NCBI GenBank assembly: GCA_018268465.1 | Contig: JAFDWN010000028.1 | Span: forward strand, 1 to 64,000 | Source of the DNA: Actinomycetota bacterium | GTDB lineage: Bacteria; Actinomycetota; Actinomycetes; Mycobacteriales; Mycobacteriaceae | Reading direction: 5' to 3' | DNA length: 64,000 bases | Part shown: positions 40,793 through 52,237 of the stretch, piece by piece | Numbering within the stretch: position 1 is the first letter of the stretch | How the letters are laid out: each line of letters begins with the position of its first letter | The notes under the pieces: model-generated | The model's database searches: none | What the model was told of the DNA's origin: nothing | What the model saw: only the letters and a program-made list of their open reading frames with translations | Program-made: the position numbers and the translations under genes

Positions 40793-40798
40793 ATCATA
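40793..40798 (-). promoter_or_regulatory. -10 element of leaderless TPR-CHAT transcript
   Basis: TATGAT on the minus strand ends 6 nt before the GTG at 40786. The adjacent hairpin (40802-40832) covers the -35 region, so it could act as an operator as well as a terminator. Confidence 0.6.
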
Positions 40799-40801
40799 GG
40801 A

Positions 40802-40832
40802 AGCGGCGGGCGTGCCGGGCACGCCCGCCGCT
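40802..40832 (-). terminator. 15-bp perfect palindrome between the lipoprotein gene and TPR gene
   Basis: AGCGGCGGGCGTGCC (40802-40816) and GGCACGCCCGCCGCT (40818-40832) are exact reverse complements around one base. It starts 16 nt after the lipoprotein stop, so it probably ends that transcript, although only TTCCTAT follows and it lies directly upstream of the TPR promoter. Confidence 0.6.
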
Positions 40833-40847
40833 GCGCCACCAACAGGC

Positions 40848-41312
40848 TCAACCGCAGGTCACCGTGACGGTGAACGGTTTGGTGATCATCCCCGCCATCG
40901 GGTTGTTGATGTCGGCGCCGGTGGCTTCGCCGGTGATGGTGTAGATGTCACCGTCCACCTTCACCTCCGCCGAACCCACCTTTACCCCCATGTTGTCGCT
41001 CACGGCGAGTGCGTTGCCGTCGACCACCATGCCCAGGGATTCGACCCGCGGTGTGGCTTCGTCGGTCATCACGATGCCCAGACCCTGCTGCCCGCCGACC
41101 GCACCGCTGCCGACGTTGATCTTGCCGCCGTGCTTCACGCACGTCACCGATGCGAGGTCCAGGCCGGCCAGGTCGGCCCCGTCGACCTTGACCTCGGTAC
41201 CGGGCACCATGTGGGCGGCGGTCCCGACCGCGACCGGGCTGTCGTCTGAACAACCGACCAGCACCGCGGCACCGGCGGCCAGCCCGATCACCGCTGCGGC
41301 AACTCGATTCAT
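40848..41312 (-). CDS. LpqH-type lipoprotein (19 kDa antigen family)
   Basis: 154 residues. A Sec signal peptide (MNRVAAAVIGLAAGAAVLVGC) ends in the lipobox LVGC, so the cysteine at 21 is expected to be lipidated and exported to the cell envelope. The mature part (EVKVDGADLAGLDLASVTC, EVKVDGDIYTITGEATG) fits the mycobacterial 19-kDa/LpqH family, surface glycolipoproteins that stimulate TLR2. ATG 41312 has AAGGAG upstream. Terminates at the strong hairpin before the TPR gene. Confidence 0.85.
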   Translation of the reverse strand: MNRVAAAVIGLAAGAAVLVGCSDDSPVAVGTAAHMVPGTEVKVDGADLAGLDLASVTCVKHGGKINVGSGAVGGQQGLGIVMTDEATPRVESLGMVVDGNALAVSDNMGVKVGSAEVKVDGDIYTITGEATGADINNPMAGMITKPFTVTVTCG

Positions 41313-41423
41313 CTTCGTTCTCCTTGCGTCTTCGCGTCGCCCCGATGGCGTCGTCGTGCGGTTAGTCAAAGCCGCCCCGAGCGCTACCGATCCCAACTTC
41401 CCCGTCGGGACGGAGGTCGCGGG

Positions 41424-41429
41424 TACGGT
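41424..41429 (+). promoter_or_regulatory. -10 element of leaderless 94-residue protein transcript
   Basis: TACGGT ends 7 nt before the ATG at 41437. Confidence 0.5.
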
Positions 41430-41436
41430 GACGGAT

Positions 41437-41721
41437 ATGCCAGACGAACCCGCCACCGAGCCGGAAAGCGGCACCGCGGTGCCGGTCGAACCTGTCGAGA
41501 CGGGTTACACCGCAGGCGGTGTGCCGACCTTCGAGGCGGTCCGCGAGCGGATCGAGACCCGCTACGGCACCGCCGTCGGGGCCTCCGAACTGGCCGCCGA
41601 AACACCCGAGGGCCGCGAGGCCGAGAAGCTGTACGAGGAGCGTCAGCGTGCGGCGGCCGAACGGCTGGCACAGATCCGCGCATCCATGGGCCGGCCGGAC
41701 GACCGGACCGACAACACCTGA
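41437..41721 (+). CDS. small conserved-looking hypothetical protein
   Basis: 94 residues, acidic N-terminus (MPDEPATEPESGTAVPVEP) then a helical region (FEAVRERIETRYG, EGREAEKLYEERQRAAAERLAQIRASM) rich in charged residues and suited to coiled-coil packing. No domain recognised. The start is supported by the leaderless TACGGT. The winged-helix gene starts 3 nt after its stop, so the two probably share a transcript. Confidence 0.7.
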   Translation: MPDEPATEPESGTAVPVEPVETGYTAGGVPTFEAVRERIETRYGTAVGASELAAETPEGREAEKLYEERQRAAAERLAQIRASMGRPDDRTDNT

Positions 41722-41724
41722 GCC

Positions 41725-42900
41725 GTGCGTTCTTTCAGTCCCGCTGAGCGCCGCGCCCGGCTGGCGCGACGGCATTTCCTGTCCGGCGCCGCGCCCGCCG
41801 ATTCGGTTGCCGCGGTGACCTGCGCGGTCGTCGGCCTGCACTCGACCGACCCGACCACACCGTATCTGAGCCTGTGGGCCCGGGTGCCCGGCTTCGCCAT
41901 CGCCGACCTCGACGACCTGCTCTATCGCAGGCGCGCGCTGGTCAAACATCTCGCGATGCGGCGGACGCTGTGGACGGTGCGTGCCGAGGATTTGCCGATG
42001 ATCCAGACGGCAGGCAGCGCACGGGTCGCCGTCGGCGAGCGCCGGCGGCTGATCGCGGACGCCCAGAAGGCCGGCCTCGCCGAGGACGGCGCGGGCTGGC
42101 TGGACGCGGCGTGCGGCGCGGTGCTGCGGCACCTCGACGAGCACGGCGCGGCGACGTCGAGCCAGTTGCGTGCGGCGCTGCCCGAGTTGGCGGGCACTTA
42201 CGACCCGGCGCCGGGCAAACGCTGGGGAGGTCAAACACCACTCGCCCCAAGGGTTTTGACGGTCCTCTCGGCGGCGGGCGAGATCGTGCGCGCCACCAAC
42301 GACGGCGGGTGGGCGGTCAGCAGACCGCGGTGGGCCAGTGCACGGTACTGGCTGGGAGCCCCGATCGAACCCGCGCATGCCGACCAGGCCTCCGCCGAAG
42401 CGGTGCGGCGCTGGTTGCGCACCTTCGGACCGGGTACCGCCGTCGACGTGAAGTGGTGGTTCGGCAGCACGCTGACCTGGGCGCGTCATACGCTGCGGGC
42501 GATCGGCGCCGTCGAGGTCGACCTCGGCGGCGCGGTGGGTTACGCGCTGCCCGACGACCTCGAGCCCGAACCCGGCGGCGAGCCGTGGGCCGCGCTGCTG
42601 CCCGGCCTCGACGTCACGGCGATGGGCTGGTCGGATCGCGACTGGTATCTCGGGGAGCACCGGCCACACGTATTCGACACCAACGGCAACGCGGGGCCCA
42701 CCGCGTGGTGGAACGGGCGGATCGTCGGCGCCTGGGGTCAGGACGCCGACGGGCGCGTCGAGGTGCGTCCCGTCGAGGACGTGGGCCGCGACGGGACACG
42801 GGCCCTGAACCGCCGGGCCGCCGAGCTCACCGCGTGGCTCGACGGGGCCCGGGTCAGTCCACGGTTCCCGTCGCCGTTGTCGCGGGCCTCGCCCGGCTGA
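41725..42900 (+). CDS. winged-helix DNA-binding protein (HTH_42/AlkZ-like superfamily)
   Basis: 391 residues. The family of AlkZ/YcaQ DNA glycosylases and relatives is suggested by VVGLHSTDPTTPYLSLWAR, KHLAMRRTLWTV, WGWS-like and RALNRRAAELTAWL. In AlkZ the corresponding loop has a QxQ or QxD catalytic motif; here it reads HSTD, so glycosylase activity is doubtful. GTG 41725 is the start, 3 nt downstream of the previous gene. The last 47 bp overlap the end of the convergent ABC-F gene. Confidence 0.75.
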   Translation: MRSFSPAERRARLARRHFLSGAAPADSVAAVTCAVVGLHSTDPTTPYLSLWARVPGFAIADLDDLLYRRRALVKHLAMRRTLWTVRAEDLPMIQTAGSARVAVGERRRLIADAQKAGLAEDGAGWLDAACGAVLRHLDEHGAATSSQLRAALPELAGTYDPAPGKRWGGQTPLAPRVLTVLSAAGEIVRATNDGGWAVSRPRWASARYWLGAPIEPAHADQASAEAVRRWLRTFGPGTAVDVKWWFGSTLTWARHTLRAIGAVEVDLGGAVGYALPDDLEPEPGGEPWAALLPGLDVTAMGWSDRDWYLGEHRPHVFDTNGNAGPTAWWNGRIVGAWGQDADGRVEVRPVEDVGRDGTRALNRRAAELTAWLDGARVSPRFPSPLSRASPG

Positions 42901-44527
42901 CCCGCATCTCGTCCCACACCGGCTGGTCCGCCTCGTACACGTCGCCGCCCGACCCGAACACCAGGAAACGGTCGAAGGCGCGCGCGAACCAGCGGTCATG
43001 TGTCACCGCCACCACCGTGCCCTGGTAGCCGTCCAGCGCGTGCTGCAGGGCCTCGGCGCTGGCCAAGTCGAGGTTGTCGGTGGGCTCGTCGAGAAGCAGC
43101 AGGGTGGCGCCGCCCAGTTCGAGCAGCAGAACCTGCAGACGCGCCTGCTGACCGCCGGACAGGGTGTCGAACGGCTGCTCGGCGCAGTGCTGCAGTTCGT
43201 AACGGGCCAGCGCGCTCATCGCCTCGTTGCGCAGCCGGGCGTGTTCGGTCATCACGATCTCGCAGGGGGTTCGCCCGGCCAGATCCGGGCGGGCGTGGGT
43301 CTGCGCGAACAGTCCGGGCGCGACGCGCGCGCCCAGCCGGGCGACACCCGTGTGCGCGACGGGGTCGGCCGGCGCGGTCCCCCGCGGAACCTCGTCGGCC
43401 ACCGCGCCGAGCAGCCGCAGGAAATGGGATTTGCCCGAACCGTTGGAGCCCAGGACCGCGACCCGCTCGCCGAACCAGATCTCGGCGTCGAACGGCTGCA
43501 TCAGGCCGGTCAGCTCCAGCGCTTCGCAGATCACCGCCCGCCGTCCGGTGCGGCCGCCCCGCAGCCGCATCGCGATGTCCTGGTCACGCGGAGCCGCTTC
43601 AGGCGGACCGGCGTCGGTGAACCGGCGCATCCTGGTGACGGCGGCCTGGTACCGCGACGCCATTCCGTCGTTGTATGCGGCCCGCTGCCGCAGGTCGTCG
43701 ACCAGCCGTTTGAGTTTGGCGTGCTCCTCGTCCCAGCGGCGGCGCAATTCGTCGAGCCGGTCGATCCGGTCATTGCGTGCCTGTGCGTAGGTGGCGAAGC
43801 GGCCGCCGTGGATCCACACGTGGCACGATTCGACGGTGACGATCCGATCGGCGGTCTGGTTGAGCAGTTCGCGGTCGTGCGACACCAGCAGCACCGTCTT
43901 CGGCGTCTCCCGCAGCCGGGCTTCCAGCCACCGCTTGCCGGGCACGTCGAGGTAGTTGTCGGGTTCGTCGAGCAACAGCACCTGGTCGGGTCCGCGCAAC
44001 AACGTCTCGAGCACCAGACGCTTCTGTTCGCCGCCCGACAGGGTGCTGACCAGCCGCCAGCGGCACGATTCGTACGGCATGCCCAGCGCCGCGACGGTGC
44101 AGGCGTCCCACACGATCTGGGCGTCGTAGCCGCCGGCGTCGCCCCACGCGGCGAGGGCGTCGGCGTAGCGCAGCTGCGCCGGTTCGTCGTCGCGCTCCAT
44201 CAGGACCAGTTCGGCGTCCTCGACGGCGGCCGCGGCGGCCCGGATGCGGGCGGGCGCCACCGAAAGCAGCAGGTCCTCGATATTGCTGGAATCGCGGATG
44301 CCGCCGATGAATTGACGCATCACCCCCAACCCGCCGCTGTGGGAGACGGTGCCGGCCTGCGCGGTGATGTCACCGGCGATCAACCGGAGCAACGTGGTCT
44401 TTCCGGCGCCGTTCGGGCCCACCAGTGCCGCCACCGCACCGTCGGCGATGCGGAACGAGACGTCGTCGAGGAGCACCCGGCCGTTGGGGAGCACGTGGCT
44501 GATGTGGCCGACCTCGACATGGCCCAT
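42854..44527 (-). CDS. ABC-F family ATPase
   Basis: 557 residues, two cassettes without membrane segments: Walker A GPNGAGKTT and GSNGSGKSH, signatures LSGGEQKRLVLE and LSGGQQARLQVL, Walker B boxes followed by DEPDNYLD and DEPTDNLD. The central linker (FATYAQARNDRIDRLDELRR) is a charged coiled coil as in ribosome-associated ABC-F proteins. Such proteins confer resistance to ribosome-targeting drugs or tune elongation; which applies here is unknown. ATG 44527 starts the family motif MGHVEVGHISHVLPNGRVLL. Its 3' end overlaps the convergent winged-helix gene. Confidence 0.88.
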   Translation of the reverse strand: MGHVEVGHISHVLPNGRVLLDDVSFRIADGAVAALVGPNGAGKTTLLRLIAGDITAQAGTVSHSGGLGVMRQFIGGIRDSSNIEDLLLSVAPARIRAAAAAVEDAELVLMERDDEPAQLRYADALAAWGDAGGYDAQIVWDACTVAALGMPYESCRWRLVSTLSGGEQKRLVLETLLRGPDQVLLLDEPDNYLDVPGKRWLEARLRETPKTVLLVSHDRELLNQTADRIVTVESCHVWIHGGRFATYAQARNDRIDRLDELRRRWDEEHAKLKRLVDDLRQRAAYNDGMASRYQAAVTRMRRFTDAGPPEAAPRDQDIAMRLRGGRTGRRAVICEALELTGLMQPFDAEIWFGERVAVLGSNGSGKSHFLRLLGAVADEVPRGTAPADPVAHTGVARLGARVAPGLFAQTHARPDLAGRTPCEIVMTEHARLRNEAMSALARYELQHCAEQPFDTLSGGQQARLQVLLLELGGATLLLLDEPTDNLDLASAEALQHALDGYQGTVVAVTHDRWFARAFDRFLVFGSGGDVYEADQPVWDEMRVSRARPATTATGTVD

Positions 44528-44665
44528 ACCCGTCAGTGTCGGCAACGAACCCGCGACGGCGCAACGGGTTTTCCTCGTCTCCGGGTGCCTCAGGACAGCT
44601 TCTCCGGGGCGGCGCCGCGGCTCCAGGGTTTTCGGTGCTCCCCCCGCGGCGCACCGCGAACTGAA

Positions 44666-44671
44666 TAGGAT
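44666..44671 (+). promoter_or_regulatory. -10 element of leaderless FHA gene transcript
   Basis: TAGGAT ends 6 nt before the ATG at 44678. Confidence 0.55.
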
Positions 44672-44677
44672 GCCCGC

Positions 44678-45292
44678 ATGTCTTCCCACCTGGAGATCTG
44701 GAGACCGTCAGGACGGGAGCTGATCAGTCTGAGCGGCCAGCGGGTGACGATCGGCAAGTCGTCGACCAATCTCGTGTCGCTCGACCACGACTCGACCGTC
44801 TCCCGCCTGCACGCCGTGTTGGAGAACCTCGGATTCGCCTGGTCGCTGCGCGATGTCGGCAGCCGCAACGGCACCTACGTCAACGGCGAGAAGATCACAC
44901 ACGAACGGGTTCTGCGGTCCGGTGACGAGGTGCGCGTCGGCAGTTCCCGGCTGGTCTTCTGGGAGGAGAAGCGCGCCGAGGACACCTCGCTGGGTGAGGC
45001 GACCGTGTCGGCTCAGCCCAGCCAGCTGCCACCGCGGCTGACACCGCGTGAACTCGACGTCCTGATGGCGTTGTGCCGGCCCCTGGTCTCCGACGCGCCG
45101 TTCCCCGAACCTGCGTCGGTGCGCCAACTCGCCGCCGAATTGGTGGTCACCGAGGCCGCCGTCAAACAGCATCTGCAGAACCTGTACGACAAGTTCACCG
45201 TCCCCACCGACGGTGACCGCCGGGTGCGGCTGGCCAACGAGGCCATCCGCCGCGGCGCGGTCACCCTGGCCATGCTGCGCGACCGCGGCTAG
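44678..45292 (+). CDS. FHA-domain protein with C-terminal winged helix
   Basis: 204 residues. The N-terminal FHA domain (about 5-95) keeps the phosphothreonine-binding GKSST, SRLHAV and SRNGTYVNG motif. Residues about 115-200 (RLTPRELDVLMALCRPLV, VVTEAAVKQHLQNLYDKFTV) look like a winged-helix or LuxR-like DNA-binding domain. So it may turn Ser/Thr phosphorylation into transcriptional control. The stop codon TAG shares a CTAG palindrome with the convergent kinase stop. A natural partner of that kinase. Confidence 0.85.
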   Translation: MSSHLEIWRPSGRELISLSGQRVTIGKSSTNLVSLDHDSTVSRLHAVLENLGFAWSLRDVGSRNGTYVNGEKITHERVLRSGDEVRVGSSRLVFWEEKRAEDTSLGEATVSAQPSQLPPRLTPRELDVLMALCRPLVSDAPFPEPASVRQLAAELVVTEAAVKQHLQNLYDKFTVPTDGDRRVRLANEAIRRGAVTLAMLRDRG

Positions 45293-48200
45293 CTGAAGTC
45301 CAGCGCCTCGATGGTCGGCACGGCACCTTCATGGGCGGGCCGGTTCGCCCCGCCGATGCAGTACACCGTCGTCCCGACCGCCGCGACGACCAGCGCGTGC
45401 CGCGGCGTGGGCAACGGTGCCAGCTCGGTCCAGGTGGCCTCGGCGATGTCGTACATCTCCACCGTGTCCAGGACCCGGGTGGGATCCTCCCCGCCGACGG
45501 CCACGATGCGACCGTCGACGTAGGCCGCCCCGTAGCTCCCGCGCGGAGTCGGCATGTCCACGAGCTTCACCCACTCCCCGGATGCCGGGTCGAACCGCTC
45601 GAACGCCGCGGAATTCCGGTCGGCGGACAGGAAGCGTCCGCCCACGGTGTAGACGTAGGTGCCGTCCGACACCGCGGCCAGGTGTTCACGCGGGGTCGGC
45701 AGGTCGGCGGCCTGCGTCCAGGATTCACCGTCGAACACCTCGGTCTGCGGAACGAGCTGTTTGTCGTGCTGACCGCCGACGACCACGAGTTTGTCCCCGA
45801 CGACCGCCGCGGCGGCGCCGGCCCGTGGGTGCGCCAGGCTCGGCAGCTCCGACCAGGTGCCGCCCGACAGCGCGAAGACCTTGTCCGAGGCGCCGGCGAT
45901 GTCGGCGCTGGCCCCGCCGATGACGACGACCTGGCCGCGGTAGGTGGTGGCGGTGGCGTGATGCAGCGGTATCGGCATCGACGGCTCCGATTGCCACTCG
46001 CCGGTCTGCGGGTCGTAACTCTCGACGGTGTCCAGTGCCTCCCCGTGGCGTAACCCGCCCATCACCCAGATCCGTCCGTCGAGCACCGTCCACGCCATCA
46101 TCAGCCGCGACGTCTGCGCGTCGGGCAACGACCGCCAGTGCGACGCCGGCTGCGGTTTGCGGGCCGCCAGTTTCAGCGATTCGGCCGACGACGTCGCCTG
46201 TGCGACGCCGGAGGCAGTGGACCCGCCGATCGCGTAGACGGTGTCGTCGATCGCCGCGACCGCCATCCCGTGCCGCCCCGCGCTCATACCCGGCAGACCG
46301 GTCCAGGTGAGGGTCGTCAGGTCGAGTGCCTCGACACTGTCGAGCGCGCGCCCGCCGGACATCCCGCCGACGGCAACCAGACGGCCGTCGGCGACCGCCG
46401 CCCCGAGATCGCTGCGCGCGTCGGGAAGGCCGGGCAGTGTGGTCCAGACGTCGGCGGCCGGATCGTAGGACTCGACCGTCGCGAGGTCGGAGGTGCCGTT
46501 GGTCCCGCCGACGGCGTACACCACCCGCCCGTCGGAGGCTCCGGCCACCATCTGCCGCGGCGTCGGCATATCGGCGCCCAGCCGCCAGGAGGCGCCGTCG
46601 AAGATCTCGGTGGTGGCCAGGGGCCTGCCGTTGGCACCGACCCCGCCCGCGACGATGATGCGGTCCCCGACGACCGCGGCCGCCGCGGCGGCGCGGGGTT
46701 GCAGCAGCGGGGGCAGCTCCACCCAGCGGCTGTTGACGACCCGCCACACCCGGTCGGTGGCTACGGAGGTGTCGGTGCCGTCGGCGCGCCAGCCGCCCAG
46801 GACGACGGGGTTGCCCTGCCAGGTGACGGCCATGGCGTGCTGGACGGGCACGGGGAGGTCGTCGCCGCCCTTCCAGTTGTCGATGATCGGGTCGTAACCC
46901 TCGTGCCGTGCGCTCAGGCGGCTATCGGCACCGATGCCGCCGAAGATCCAGATCGTGCCGTCGGCCTCGGTGGTCGCGGTGGCCGTGCGCGCGACGCGGG
47001 CGTTGGTGATCGGCCGCCAGCCGGCTTGGGTTTCGGCGGTGGGTTGAGCGGGATTGGCCGCGACCCCGGCGGGTTCGGCGCCGTTGCGTGTCGCAATGTA
47101 GTAGACGCTGCCGCCGATGAGGATGACGGCGACGACCGCGGCCAGGATGGCCGACAGCAACGCCCGGCGTCCGCTCTTGTGCGACGTGACGCGGGTCGGC
47201 TCGTCGGGCTCCCCTATCGGCACCGGTGCGGGCGGGGAGATCGGAGGCGGCGCGGGGTCTCGTTGTACCGGCGCGGGTCGCGGTTCGGAAATCGGTTGCG
47301 GCGCATCGGTATACATGAACGCGCTCGCCGGAATCGCTGCGGTGCCGTCCGCTTCCCCGGGTCCGGGGGCGACGTCGTTGATGGCCATCGAATCGGGCAG
47401 CAGCCCGTTGCGCCGCTGGACGGCCTGCAGGTCGTGGCCGAAGTCCGCCGCGGACCCCTGCCGTTCGGCCGGGTCCAGCGACATCGCCTTCTCGATCGCC
47501 GTGCACACATCGTGGGGGATGCCCAGCGTCCGCAGATCCGGGATCGGTGTCGAACTGATCCTCAGGTAGTGGGCGACGACCTCTTCACCGCTCTTGCGCT
47601 CGTGCGCGGCGGTGCCGGCGATCAGGGCGTAGATCGTGGCGCCCAGCGAGTACACGTCGGATTCCACGGTCGGTGGCGCCCCGGCAAGTACCTCGGGTGC
47701 GGTGTAGGCGATGGTGCCGGTGAAAAAGCCGGTGGCGGTTTCGTATCCGCCCGCGATCCGCGCGATCCCGAAATCACTCAGCTGGGGTTCGCCGTATTCG
47801 TTGACGAGCACATTGCCGGGTTTGATGTCGCGGTGCAGGGTGCCCGCCCGGTGCGCGGTCTCCAGCGCCCCGGCCAGTTTCACCCCGATGCGCAACGCGT
47901 CCGGCCAGGCGATCCGGCCCGATCGCCGCAATCGCTCGGCCAGGGACCCCGCCGGGTAGTACGGCATGACGATGTAGGGCCGGCGGCTCTCCGTCACACC
48001 GACCTGCAGGATGTTCATGATGTTCGGGTGGCCGGACAGGCCGCCCATCGCATACCCCTCGCGCAGGAAGCGTTCCTGGTTGTCGGTGCTCAGGTCGGAG
48101 GCGAGCACCTTGATCGCGACGCTTCGCCGCAGGGAGGTCTGATGACAGCGGAACACCACTCCCGCGCCGCCGTGGCCGACCTCCGCGGCGTCGACGAATC

Positions 48201-48303
48201 CGGCCGCCGCCAGCTCGGCAGCAATCCTGCTGTGCGGTGGGGGCGGGGTGGGATCTGCGGGCATTGTCGGCTGCGGCCCTCCAGTGTGATGCGGGTACGA
48301 CAC
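45289..48303 (-). CDS. transmembrane Ser/Thr protein kinase with 12 Kelch repeats
   Basis: 1004 residues. The N-terminal kinase domain (about 27-290) has GHGGAGVVF, catalytic Lys65 in VAIK, HRDIKPGN (Asp159) and DFG (177-179). It is followed by a Pro-rich linker, one membrane span (about 378-403), and an extracytoplasmic region of 12 Kelch motifs (GG pairs after WIF, VVL, IVA, YAV, VAV, YAI, then WVM, VVI, VVV, YTV, VAV, YCI). The second six repeat the first six in order, so the sensor probably has two six-bladed propellers. Such kinases are one-pass sensor kinases. GTG 48303. Confidence 0.9.
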   Translation of the reverse strand: MSYPHHTGGPQPTMPADPTPPPPHSRIAAELAAAGFVDAAEVGHGGAGVVFRCHQTSLRRSVAIKVLASDLSTDNQERFLREGYAMGGLSGHPNIMNILQVGVTESRRPYIVMPYYPAGSLAERLRRSGRIAWPDALRIGVKLAGALETAHRAGTLHRDIKPGNVLVNEYGEPQLSDFGIARIAGGYETATGFFTGTIAYTAPEVLAGAPPTVESDVYSLGATIYALIAGTAAHERKSGEEVVAHYLRISSTPIPDLRTLGIPHDVCTAIEKAMSLDPAERQGSAADFGHDLQAVQRRNGLLPDSMAINDVAPGPGEADGTAAIPASAFMYTDAPQPISEPRPAPVQRDPAPPPISPPAPVPIGEPDEPTRVTSHKSGRRALLSAILAAVVAVILIGGSVYYIATRNGAEPAGVAANPAQPTAETQAGWRPITNARVARTATATTEADGTIWIFGGIGADSRLSARHEGYDPIIDNWKGGDDLPVPVQHAMAVTWQGNPVVLGGWRADGTDTSVATDRVWRVVNSRWVELPPLLQPRAAAAAAVVGDRIIVAGGVGANGRPLATTEIFDGASWRLGADMPTPRQMVAGASDGRVVYAVGGTNGTSDLATVESYDPAADVWTTLPGLPDARSDLGAAVADGRLVAVGGMSGGRALDSVEALDLTTLTWTGLPGMSAGRHGMAVAAIDDTVYAIGGSTASGVAQATSSAESLKLAARKPQPASHWRSLPDAQTSRLMMAWTVLDGRIWVMGGLRHGEALDTVESYDPQTGEWQSEPSMPIPLHHATATTYRGQVVVIGGASADIAGASDKVFALSGGTWSELPSLAHPRAGAAAAVVGDKLVVVGGQHDKQLVPQTEVFDGESWTQAADLPTPREHLAAVSDGTYVYTVGGRFLSADRNSAAFERFDPASGEWVKLVDMPTPRGSYGAAYVDGRIVAVGGEDPTRVLDTVEMYDIAEATWTELAPLPTPRHALVVAAVGTTVYCIGGANRPAHEGAVPTIEALDFS

Positions 48304-48469
48304 AGAACGTCGGCAACGGTAGTGACCACTGAGTCACCGCACCGTTGTGCGCGTCGGCGTCCTGTGTTCACGTCCCATCGGCGCCGGGGTGTGGGCAGTT
48401 ACATTCTGACCCCGGCGAAACTGGCGGCAACGGGAAATGGCCGAATACCGGCGGCGCCAGACCGGTCGG

Positions 48470-51421
<2,952 letters not shown>

Positions 51422-51475
51422 CGGTGTCCTCTCCTCCCGGGCGGTGATCCGGACGCAGTACGCAAGTCCCGGTCC

Positions 51476-51498
51476 ATGCTATGTGTGGGTACCGACAA
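51476..51498 (-). promoter_or_regulatory. RecA-independent (PafBC-type) DNA-damage promoter of uvrA
   Basis: On the minus strand TTGTCGGTA, an 8-nt spacer and TAGCAT match the RecA-NDp consensus TTGTCRGTG-N8-TANNNT at all but one conserved position. The motif is bound by PafBC in mycobacteria and uvrA is among its reported targets. No LexA (SOS) box is visible in the 118 bp between uvrA and the divergent gene. Confidence 0.75.
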
Positions 51499-51521
51499 AC
51501 GACCGGGCGCGTCGACCGAAG

Positions 51522-51527
51522 TAACGT
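51522..51527 (+). promoter_or_regulatory. -10 element of leaderless metallo-hydrolase transcript
   Basis: TAACGT ends 7 nt before the ATG at 51535. Confidence 0.5.
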
Positions 51528-51534
51528 GACCACC

Positions 51535-52212
51535 ATGACAGTCGCCGACGACAACTACACGGGTCACGTCGATCCCCACACCGCCGCCGTCCGCACGCTG
51601 CCGGGAGCCACCATCGTCAAGGCGTCCGTCGGACAGATGGACAACAACGCATACCTGGTGACGTGTTCCCAGACCGGCGAGACGCTGCTCATCGACGCCG
51701 CCAACGAGGCGCCCGTGCTGCTCGATCTGATCGAACGCTACGCGCCGAAGCTCTCGCTGATCGTGACCACCCACCAACACGCCGACCATTGGCAGGCGCT
51801 GGAGCAGGTCGCCGAGGCCACCGGCGCGCCGACCGCCGCCCACCAGCTCGACGCCGCCGCGCTGCCCGTCACCCCGAGCCGGATCCTCGCCAACGGGGAC
51901 ACCGTGACGGTCGGTGAGCTGTCCTTCGACATCATCCACCTGCGCGGGCACACGCCCGGGTCCGTGGCGCTGGCGCTGAGCGGCCCTGCCGCGGGCGACG
52001 CCACGCAACTGTTCACCGGGGACTGCCTGTTCCCCGGCGGAGTGGGCCGCACCACCAAACCCGCCGAGTTCGAACAGCTGATCGGCGACGTCAGCAGCCG
52101 CGTCTTCGACGTCTATCCGGATTCGACGGTCGTGTACCCGGGCCACGGCGACGACACCGTCCTGGCCGCCGAACGTCCGCATCTGGCGGAATGGCAGAAA
52201 CGCGGCTGGTAA
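51535..52212 (+). CDS. metallo-beta-lactamase-fold hydrolase (glyoxalase II-like)
   Basis: 225 residues. Zinc-binding motif THQHADH (HxHxDH), GHTPGSVAL, GDCLFPGGVGR and PGHGDDT are the five typical loops of the glyoxalase II/thiolesterase subgroup. Substrate unknown. ATG 51535 is supported by TAACGT 7 nt before it. Orthologue of Rv1637c, divergent from uvrA. Soluble, no signal. Confidence 0.9.
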   Translation: MTVADDNYTGHVDPHTAAVRTLPGATIVKASVGQMDNNAYLVTCSQTGETLLIDAANEAPVLLDLIERYAPKLSLIVTTHQHADHWQALEQVAEATGAPTAAHQLDAAALPVTPSRILANGDTVTVGELSFDIIHLRGHTPGSVALALSGPAAGDATQLFTGDCLFPGGVGRTTKPAEFEQLIGDVSSRVFDVYPDSTVVYPGHGDDTVLAAERPHLAEWQKRGW

Positions 52213-52237
52213 CTGGAAAGGCGTCCGGCGAGGGAGC

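Noticed and set aside
40802-40832. insertion-sequence inverted repeat
   Set aside because: It is a single palindrome with no second copy or transposase nearby; terminator or operator is simpler.
51422-51534. LexA (SOS) box for uvrA
   Set aside because: No TCGAAC-N4-GTTCGA-like palindrome is present; the RecA-independent promoter motif explains regulation better.
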